From: Candidatus Competibacteraceae bacterium
GTDB taxonomy: Bacteria; Pseudomonadota; Gammaproteobacteria; Competibacterales; Competibacteraceae
Length of the DNA: 13,229 bases
Direction: 5' to 3'
NCBI GenBank assembly: GCA_020445045.1
Contig: JAGRHI010000177.1
Location: 8,395-21,623, forward strand
A program made the position numbers and the translations under genes. The notes under the pieces are model-generated. The model saw nothing but the letters and a program-made list of their open reading frames with translations. It made no database searches and had not been told where the DNA came from. Of the stretch, positions 7,757 to 13,229 are shown piece by piece; the first letter of the stretch is position 1, and every line of letters begins with the position of its first letter.

Positions 7757-8074
7757 ATGGACCCTTCCCCGCCGCGCCCGTTGGTCATCGAATTTTCCAA
7801 GCGATTCATATTCATGTCGATAGTGTTTCTATTCGGGCCGGAAGGGCGGTGGTTCTGGACGGTCGTCCTTGCGGCCGCCTTGTTCTTTCCGGTCCGCCAA
7901 TTGATCTGGGTAGTTGCCGTGCGCCGCTGGGAGCGGAAACAAGGGCAGTCGACGAATGCGCCCGAACGCCTGGCGCTGAAGCGGCGCGCGGGCTTTACCG
8001 CCGCGCTGCTGTGCTTCATTTTTTCGGTGCTTTACGTCCAGGTGACGATCACCAAGCTGTACCCGCCGCCATGA
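7757..8074 (+). CDS. small two-helix inner-membrane protein of the symporter operon
   Basis: This is a 105-residue protein with hydrophobic helices at about 33-55 and 80-97, joined by a basic cytoplasmic-type stretch (RRWERKQGQ). I do not recognise the family; it does not match the DUF4212 or DUF485 partners that often accompany acetate symporters. It starts 33 bp after the symporter stop, and its own stop overlaps the next start (ATGA), so all three genes are probably made together. A GGGGGAGGG run abuts the ATG at 7757, closer than is usual for a ribosome binding site; no better in-frame start is evident. A role as a subunit or stabiliser of the transporter is inference from position only. 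Confidence 0.75.
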   Translation: MDPSPPRPLVIEFSKRFIFMSIVFLFGPEGRWFWTVVLAAALFFPVRQLIWVVAVRRWERKQGQSTNAPERLALKRRAGFTAALLCFIFSVLYVQVTITKLYPPP

Positions 8075-8682
8075 ATCCGCGCGTCCTCCGCCGCTTTGTC
8101 GTCCTCTGCGCCATCGTCACCTTTGCGATGTTCAGCCTCTGGGCGGTGATCGACTATTTCACCGCGTCCCTGCCGGGCGACTATGAAGTTCGCCAAGGCG
8201 ATATTCTGCTCACCGATAAAAAGTACGACCAAGCGCTGGAACGCTTCGATGCGGCCTTGAAAGTGTCTCCAAATCATCGAGGAGCGCTCATGGGCCGCGC
8301 CATTACGTTCCTCCAGTCCGGGCGTGACGACGAGGCGGAGGTCGAATTCACGTACCTGATCGATTACCTGACCAGGACGCTCGGCGCCGACGATCCGACC
8401 GGTCGCGGCGTGCTCGCCGGCGCCTATGCCAACCGCGGTATTCTTTATGATCGTGGCAACCGTCCCGAGCAAGCCCTGGCCGACTACCGGCGGGCGCTGC
8501 GCATCGACCCAGGCGCGGTCGAAGGTCCCGGGCTGGCGCACCGGATCATTTACGGCAATTCCCGCCCCGCGACCGTCAAGGACCGGGCGGTGTATCTGGA
8601 ACAACAGTTGGCTCTGCCAGAATCCGAGCGATTATTGAGAATCCCCGAGTTGGACGAGCGCCAGCGTGCCTATAAACCGTGA
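8071..8682 (+). CDS. membrane-anchored TPR protein
   Basis: This 203-residue protein starts at ATG 8071, which overlaps the stop of the previous gene as ATGA, a sign of translational coupling. The same frame is open further upstream (to 7849), but that part lies inside the previous gene and is not coding. Residues about 8-28 form a single membrane helix or uncleaved signal anchor. TPR-like repeats follow at about 37-70 (YDQALERFDAALKVSPNH), a looser one at about 71-104, and another at about 115-148 (RPEQALADYRRALRIDPG). TPR repeats bind proteins or peptides; with the N-terminal anchor and a short basic N-end, the repeats probably face the periplasm, though this is a prediction. Its place in the symporter operon suggests a scaffold role for the transporter or its partners. 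The gene ends 7 bp from the stop of the converging 66-residue gene. Confidence 0.85.
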   Translation: MNPRVLRRFVVLCAIVTFAMFSLWAVIDYFTASLPGDYEVRQGDILLTDKKYDQALERFDAALKVSPNHRGALMGRAITFLQSGRDDEAEVEFTYLIDYLTRTLGADDPTGRGVLAGAYANRGILYDRGNRPEQALADYRRALRIDPGAVEGPGLAHRIIYGNSRPATVKDRAVYLEQQLALPESERLLRIPELDERQRAYKP

Positions 8683-8689
8683 GCTTGCC

Positions 8690-8890
8690 CTAGAAACGGA
8701 CGATATTGAGCACGTCCTGGGACAGCACCATGAAAAAGAAGACCGCGGCAATGCAGCCGAATAGCAGTCGCACTGGGTCCATGTTGCCGGCTTCATCGCG
8801 GAAGCGGATGCCGTGCCAGGCGATGAAGCCGGTGACGGTCAGGAATAGGATGTTGACGGCGGGTTCAAGATCGCCAGTGACTTCAAACAT
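8690..8890 (-). CDS. small two-helix membrane protein, 66 residues, function unknown
   Basis: The protein has two hydrophobic helices, at about 10-27 and 40-58, separated by the polar stretch GIRFRDEAGNMDP. The ATG at 8890 is preceded by AAGG at a 7-base spacing, which supports real translation. The call rests on a clean start, a well-formed hairpin topology and a position 67 bp after the 157-residue gene on the same strand. I do not recognise the family. It converges on the TPR gene with only 7 bp between the two stops. Confidence 0.7.
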   Translation of the reverse strand: MFEVTGDLEPAVNILFLTVTGFIAWHGIRFRDEAGNMDPVRLLFGCIAAVFFFMVLSQDVLNIVRF

Positions 8891-8921
8891 CGCGTGACCT
8901 TATCTAGACGGATTACCGATC

Positions 8922-8931
8922 GATTATGCCA
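8922..8931 (-). promoter_or_regulatory. possible extended -10 promoter for the 66-residue gene
   Basis: On the minus strand the sequence reads TGGCATAATC: an extended TGn followed by CATAAT, five of six matches to the -10 consensus. No -35 is evident. A transcript would begin about 26 bases before the start codon at 8890. This would let the small gene be made apart from its upstream neighbour. Confidence 0.3.
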
Positions 8932-8957
8932 CTGCCGAAGGCGTAATATCCTGATCC

Positions 8958-9431
8958 TCAATCGCTTAAGTTGGAGCGTAGTTCCTTTTGCTCGAAATAC
9001 GGTGGCAGAGTCGAGGTAACTTCCTTTTTTACCGTGGACGTCGCGAGGATCGATGCAAGCATGACCAACGCAACCAGAGTGGCGACCAGGAGGAAACGGA
9101 TCAATCCGGCCGGCGATTCTCGAATATAAGCATTATCGTAGCGATGGTAAGTTGGATTGTTGATATTGATCTGTCCACGACGATGCTGCTCAAGGACCGA
9201 TCGAGCGTAATGCCGCGCCCAGGGGGGGACTTGGCAGCGTATCATGTATGTGGTGAAGAGAGGCGAAACCAGTTCTGGCGGAAGATCCTTGCCGAACCAT
9301 GCGTGATAAGCCAGTTGCAGTAGCTGGAATTCGCCCACCTGCAATAGATTGGCGGCGGAGCCAACGAGCTTGCGATCGGGGTGTCCGGTCTCTTCTTGTT
9401 CGGGATTAATCAGAACCCGAAAAAAATTCAT
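8958..9431 (-). CDS. tail-anchored-like membrane protein, 157 residues, function unknown
   Basis: The first ~105 residues are soluble-looking and largely helical (LLQVGEFQLLQLAYHAWFG at 29-47; PPWARHYARSVLEQHRRGQ at 69-87). One strong membrane helix lies at about 109-131, with a short polar tail after it. The N-terminal domain therefore probably sits in the cytoplasm, with the last ~25 residues in the periplasm. AGGAGAGG lies just before the ATG at 9431, a very good ribosome binding site. I do not recognise the family. It is followed 67 bp later by the 66-residue membrane gene, and the two may form a unit. It sits downstream of exonuclease copy 2, after a 229-bp gap. Confidence 0.78.
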   Translation of the reverse strand: MNFFRVLINPEQEETGHPDRKLVGSAANLLQVGEFQLLQLAYHAWFGKDLPPELVSPLFTTYMIRCQVPPWARHYARSVLEQHRRGQININNPTYHRYDNAYIRESPAGLIRFLLVATLVALVMLASILATSTVKKEVTSTLPPYFEQKELRSNLSD

Positions 9432-9660
9432 CTAACCTCTCCTGCCCGCTCGCCGCGACGGGGTCGAATGTTCGGTGGTTGACGCGCTGTTAAGGTGAAA
9501 TTTCGAGCGGGCGTATTGTAGAGCATCTTACTGCGGCAGCGATTCCATCGGCCGTGAACTTGGGTTTTTTGACAACGAAAAGGCTTTTCGCGTGCGGTCT
9601 TGAACGCACGTCAACTGGATCAGGGCCTTTCAGGAGCGCCGGCGCTCTGGCATCGCTGGC
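9432..9660. promoter_or_regulatory. intergenic region between exonuclease copy 2 and the 157-residue gene
   Basis: No gene is seen in this 229-bp stretch. A perfect 14-bp palindrome, GAGCGCCGGCGCTC (9634-9647), lies 13 bp past the exonuclease stop, and CGAAAAGGCTTTTCG (9576-9590) is an inverted repeat of 7-base arms round one base. Neither is followed by a clean U tract on the minus strand, so they are weak terminator candidates. TACAAT on the minus strand (9515-9520) is a good -10 with no clear -35; it would give the 157-residue gene a leader of about 75 bases. Confidence 0.4.
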
Positions 9661-11790
9661 CTACAATTGTTTTTGCCGTTCCTTCGCTTCGATCATCTTC
9701 GCGGAGACCGCAATGGCCTGCCCCAGGGTGGTCACTTCCAAGTTCTCCAGCAGTTCCAACATGCGCACGAAAACCCCGGCGGTGACCAGGGCATCGCCCA
9801 GCGCGGTGTGACGGCCCGACACCCGCACCCCGAAGCGTTCGGCGACCGCATCCAGATGATGATCGGGTGTATGGCTGTGAAGGAACACCGACAGCAACAG
9901 GGTGTCGAGCACCGGGTTATCGAGGATGATCCCGCTTTCCGCCTCTTTCATCTCGATAAACTTCAGGTCAAACGCGGCATCGTGCGCGACCAGCACGGCA
10001 TCACCGACGAACTGGCGAAACTGGGGTAGCACCAAATGCGCGGGCGGCTTGCCGCGCACCATGTCGTCGGTGATGCCGTGGAAGCGGATGGAGTTCCTGG
10101 AAATGGGGCGGCCGGGATCGACCAGGCGATCGAAGGTTTCACCGGTGAGAATGCGGCCGTTGACGATGCGCACTCCGGCGATGGAGACGATTTCGTCGCC
10201 TGCCGAGGGCTTGAGACCGGTGGTTTCCAGATCGAATACCACGTAGTCGAGCGATTTGAGCGGCCGTTCGGCCAGATCGCCGCTGGGTTCTGTCCGCGGC
10301 AGTAGGCTGAAGTCGTAGAACTCCGGTCGCGGTGGCAGCTCGCTTTCGGTTTGTACAACCTGCCCTGGTGGTAGCGGTACCCGCACCCGGGCCAAGCCAT
10401 CGCTGGGGCGGTCGCTCCAAATCTCGCTTTGGTGATGATCGAGCACATCCCGCGCGGTGAGTCCACCGGGGGCGCCGGGCAGGACCGTATCGAGCCAGCC
10501 ATCGAGCAAACCAGACGGTAGTGGGTCGCCGCGCCAGACGATGTCGATATAAATCTGGCGCGGACCGGCCTCGGCGCCGATGTCGAAAGCCTTGATGCTG
10601 GTCTGGGCGCTGATGCGGCGAATCAGATATTCGCTCAGCGAGATGACGGAGTGGCTGTCTCCGTATAGCCACTGCGGGAGCTGAACCACCGTCACGGCAA
10701 TATCCGAGCTGTCGGTTAACCGCTGTGCCACCAGTTCCAGCAGGGTAGTCGACAAATCGTTGCTCATCGGCCAATAGCCGGTGATCACATTGTGGTACTC
10801 GCGGGCCAACCGGTCCAAGGTCGCGCTGATCAAGACGCTTTCCTTGAGGATCACTGCTTCGAAAGCCTGCTGCGCGGTGGCGTCCATGTCCGGATGGGTG
10901 GCGCGGGTCTCGGCCGCCGCGCGCAAGTTGGCGACCGGTGGCCGCAAGCCGTCGGTGGCTTCGCGCAACAGGCGGTCGCGCTTGCCCAGCGTTGCCAATT
11001 CCTTGGTGATGTCGTTGAAGGTGACCACGTAACCGGTGGGTAATTCCTCGACGCCGAGGATCAGAGTCATTTGGGCGTGTAGGGTGTAGCGGCCGTCGGT
11101 AGTGGCGCAAACGAAGCGCGTGGTGGCGCCCGTCGGGTGTTGGTGGTGACGCCCTTGGGCCACGCGCAGGCGCAAGCAGCGGAAAGCGTTGGAAATCGGG
11201 TCGCGGCTGACCATGGCGAACAGCGAGCGGCCGAGCCCAAGTTCGCCGGTGACGCGCAGGATTTTCAAGGCGTATTGGTTATACAGCATCACTTGATTGT
11301 TGAGATTGCACACCACCACGCCTTCCTGCAAATCCATCAGGATGGCTTCCAACCGGCTTTTCTGCTCTTCGACCCGTGCCGTGGCCGTGGCCGTGGACTG
11401 GAGCAGATCACGGCGGTGAGCGGCGAGCCGACGCAACATTTCGTTGGTGGCCCGAAATAGTTGACTGAGCTGCGTCGGCCCTTCGTGCTGGGCTTCATGG
11501 TCGGGGTTGGCGTGCAGGGCGGTGAGCAAGCCGCGGGTCAGACTGGTCAGCGGCAACGCCACCAGCAGATCGAAGAAGGACCACGCGGCGGCGGTCATGG
11601 CAACCAGGAAAAACCCGGCGCTGGCACCATGGCTGGTTAGGTAACTCCACGGATTGAATGTTTCCGGGTTGGCCAGTTCACCGCGCAGGGCCATTTCATC
11701 GAACACCAACCACAATGATGCGAACACGACCGCCACCGCCACCATGGCAAAGGCGGCGAATGCCAGTGCGAAGACAAGTCGCAGTTTCAT
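9661..11790 (-). CDS. membrane-anchored PAS / pseudo-histidine-kinase / DnaQ-type 3'-5' exonuclease fusion (copy 2)
   Basis: This 709-residue paralogue of the 1585-3708 gene has the same order of parts: two membrane helices (about 5-30 and 50-72), linker, PAS (about 147-264), kinase-like region (270-472) and DEDDh exonuclease (513-692). Exonuclease residues Asp520, Glu522, Asp608, His661 and Asp666 are present. Two differences stand out: the H-box position is Asp280 (TDGLRPPV) rather than Glu278, and the second exonuclease motif reads HDAAFD, so the usual Asn is Asp604. The PAS and exonuclease parts are nearly the same as copy 1; the membrane region and the stretch after the kinase-like domain (about 472-505) differ most. 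The gene starts 49 bp after DUF294 copy 2 with no terminator between, so they are probably cotranscribed. No strong ribosome binding site is seen, as in copy 1. The substrate is unknown. Confidence 0.88.
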   Translation of the reverse strand: MKLRLVFALAFAAFAMVAVAVVFASLWLVFDEMALRGELANPETFNPWSYLTSHGASAGFFLVAMTAAAWSFFDLLVALPLTSLTRGLLTALHANPDHEAQHEGPTQLSQLFRATNEMLRRLAAHRRDLLQSTATATARVEEQKSRLEAILMDLQEGVVVCNLNNQVMLYNQYALKILRVTGELGLGRSLFAMVSRDPISNAFRCLRLRVAQGRHHQHPTGATTRFVCATTDGRYTLHAQMTLILGVEELPTGYVVTFNDITKELATLGKRDRLLREATDGLRPPVANLRAAAETRATHPDMDATAQQAFEAVILKESVLISATLDRLAREYHNVITGYWPMSNDLSTTLLELVAQRLTDSSDIAVTVVQLPQWLYGDSHSVISLSEYLIRRISAQTSIKAFDIGAEAGPRQIYIDIVWRGDPLPSGLLDGWLDTVLPGAPGGLTARDVLDHHQSEIWSDRPSDGLARVRVPLPPGQVVQTESELPPRPEFYDFSLLPRTEPSGDLAERPLKSLDYVVFDLETTGLKPSAGDEIVSIAGVRIVNGRILTGETFDRLVDPGRPISRNSIRFHGITDDMVRGKPPAHLVLPQFRQFVGDAVLVAHDAAFDLKFIEMKEAESGIILDNPVLDTLLLSVFLHSHTPDHHLDAVAERFGVRVSGRHTALGDALVTAGVFVRMLELLENLEVTTLGQAIAVSAKMIEAKERQKQL
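9661..11790. repeat. long direct repeat of 1585-3708 (duplicated exonuclease gene)
   Basis: The two exonuclease genes lie in the same orientation about 8.1 kb apart and match along nearly their whole length. Exact blocks include 38 bp (1697-1734 and 9773-9810) and 48 bp (1960-2007 and 10036-10083). Recombination between them would remove the symporter operon, DUF294 copy 1 and the two small membrane genes. Confidence 0.85.
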
Positions 11791-11839
11791 GGATTCGTTG
11801 GGTTTCGTCGTTTGTGCATGACACCGGCACTGGCGCCGA

Positions 11840-13229
11840 TCAGGAAAGGCTGCCGGTCAATTCGGCGCGAACCCGGTCGCGCAACCGGTCAATGGCCTTC
11901 ATCGCGTCCACCAGATGTTCCTTGCTGCGTTTCGACAGACTGTCGGGATGCACGAAGTAGGTGATTTTCCGGCCAATCCGGAAGTCGGCGATTTGCTGGC
12001 CCAGCAACAGATTGGTGATTTGGACGAACGCGCCCTTGAGGTCCTCGCGCTCGGTGGCGTTGAGGATACCCTGTTCGTGCAGGGTGTCGATCCGGGCCAG
12101 TGTCCCGGTTTGTTCCACGCCCTCACGCAGACTGAACAGCCGCGCGCCTTCGATCAAAGGCAGGAGCGCATGGTGCTTGAGATTGATCTGGCCTCGATAG
12201 TGGGGATTTTCCTTTTCGGTGACGAAGCCGCCGAACAGACCCAGGCCCACATTATGATCGCTGGTCTCATCGTACATCGCCCGTAAGAATGCCCGGTCCT
12301 CGCGCAGCATCTTCGTGACATGGTCGCGCAGGCGACGAGCCAACTCGGGATTGTGTCCCCACACCGGCTGGAAATCGAAAAAGATGTCCGACAATCGGAG
12401 GGCCATCCGATTACGCTTGCTTCCCCAGGTATCCAGTTGTCGGAACCACTGCGACAGGGTCTTGCGCCACATCGGATTGATCGCCATGCAGTAACCACGA
12501 CAGAGCGGCAAGCCGACGGTATCGAGCGTGGTCACCAGCCGACCGGCCAATTCCATGAAATAGCCGTCGATGCGATTGTGTTCCTCATCGGGATAGTCCT
12601 CGATGATGAAACCATTGTCCTGGTCGGGACCGATGAAATTCTCGCCACGCCCGCCCGAACCCATCACGATGACCGAGAAATCGACCGGCGGTTGCCCCCA
12701 CCCTTCGGCGGCCAGGCTGGCGACGCACATGTCGGTGACGCGCCGGTAAATGTCGTTATTGATGTGGGTCAGCAGCGCCTGGATCTCGGGCGCGGGCAAG
12801 CCATCGTCCAACAGTTCGGCGGCCAGTTCGACTTGCGCCGTCTTGACCTGCTTAAGGCCATCGAGCGTGCCTTCGTGCGTGATCAAGTCGATTTGCTGCA
12901 TCATTTGCTCGGATGCCGCCGACAAGGCGTCGTACAGATCGAGAATGCCGATCACGACGCGGTTTTCGTCCAGAACCGGTAGATGGCGCAGGTTATAGCG
13001 CCGCATTCGTCCGATGGCGTGATAGAGGTACTCATCGACGGGAATGGTCAACACCCGGCGGGTCATGACCTGTTCGACCGGCGTTTCGGGGGGAATCTGA
13101 AAAGCGATGCGTCGAGTAACATCCTGCTCGGTCAGAATACCCAGTAAACGTCCGTGGGCGTCGATCACGACGACACTGGAGGCATGATCGCCGAACATGT
13201 GCTGAATGGCTTCGGCGCAGGGTGTGCCG
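11840..13229 (-). CDS. CBS-domain DUF294 nucleotidyltransferase-like protein (copy 2), 5' end missing
   Basis: The frame is open to the window edge: codons upstream of the internal ATG at 13198 read GTPCAEAIQH, matching the CBS region of copy 1, so the start lies outside. Visible parts are most of a CBS pair (GILTEQDVTRRI; LPVLDENRVVIGILDLYDAL), the linker (ITHEGTLDGLKQVK), the transferase signature GSGGRGENF followed by PDQDN, and the DUF294 C-terminal domain (RLSDIFFDFQPVWG, FVTEKENPHYRGQI). The likely nucleotide and metal ligands match copy 1. Identity to copy 1 is clearly lower than between the two exonucleases, so this pair is older or under different selection. It precedes exonuclease copy 2 by 49 bp. 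Whether an N-terminal cyclic-nucleotide domain exists cannot be seen. Confidence 0.88.
   Translation of the reverse strand, partial: GTPCAEAIQHMFGDHASSVVVIDAHGRLLGILTEQDVTRRIAFQIPPETPVEQVMTRRVLTIPVDEYLYHAIGRMRRYNLRHLPVLDENRVVIGILDLYDALSAASEQMMQQIDLITHEGTLDGLKQVKTAQVELAAELLDDGLPAPEIQALLTHINNDIYRRVTDMCVASLAAEGWGQPPVDFSVIVMGSGGRGENFIGPDQDNGFIIEDYPDEEHNRIDGYFMELAGRLVTTLDTVGLPLCRGYCMAINPMWRKTLSQWFRQLDTWGSKRNRMALRLSDIFFDFQPVWGHNPELARRLRDHVTKMLREDRAFLRAMYDETSDHNVGLGLFGGFVTEKENPHYRGQINLKHHALLPLIEGARLFSLREGVEQTGTLARIDTLHEQGILNATEREDLKGAFVQITNLLLGQQIADFRIGRKITYFVHPDSLSKRSKEHLVDAMKAIDRLRDRVRAELTGSLS

Noticed and set aside
7849..8070. Upstream extension of the TPR gene
   Set aside because: The frame is open, but it lies inside the 105-residue membrane protein gene, and the ATGA overlap at 8071 gives a clean start with an N-terminal helix.
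12320..12982. 220-codon open frame on the plus strand
   Set aside because: Antisense shadow of DUF294 copy 2; no family features.

Overview
The window is GC-rich, densely coded and carries no mobile-element, tRNA, rRNA or CRISPR signature. Codon bias, an RraA homologue, a MotB/OmpA-type cell-wall protein and the other gene families suggest a gammaproteobacterium, perhaps an environmental, acetate-using relative of the Competibacter type. That placement is inference from gene content only.

Layout. (1) 1-1543, plus strand: the 3' part of a coiled-coil OmpA/MotB-like peptidoglycan-binding membrane protein, then rraA, closed by a strong intrinsic terminator. (2) 1585-5328, minus strand: a CBS-DUF294 nucleotidyltransferase-like gene followed by a gene for a membrane-anchored protein that joins a PAS domain, a degenerate histidine-kinase-like region and a DnaQ-type 3'-5' exonuclease. 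(3) 5329-5755: an AT-rich divergent control region. (4) 5756-8682, plus strand: a tight operon of a sodium:solute symporter (SSF/SLC5), a two-helix small membrane protein and a membrane-anchored TPR protein. (5) 8690-9431, minus strand: two small uncharacterised membrane proteins, the first ending 7 bp from the TPR gene tail to tail. (6) 9661-13229, minus strand: a second CBS-DUF294 gene (its 5' end lies outside the window) and a second PAS-pseudokinase-exonuclease gene.

The main result is that one carboxylate-type symporter operon is bracketed by two paralogous DUF294 plus exonuclease cassettes in the same orientation. By hand alignment the two exonuclease proteins are far more alike (about 87% over a ~148-residue core, with exact DNA matches of 38 and 48 bp) than the two DUF294 proteins (about two thirds identical even in their best-conserved core). 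In both exonuclease fusions the residue expected to be the phospho-accepting histidine is acidic (Glu278 and Asp280), while the DEDDh exonuclease residues remain. I read the locus as a possible sensory or nucleotide-processing module coupled to solute uptake. The parts are recognisable families; the joint function is a hypothesis.
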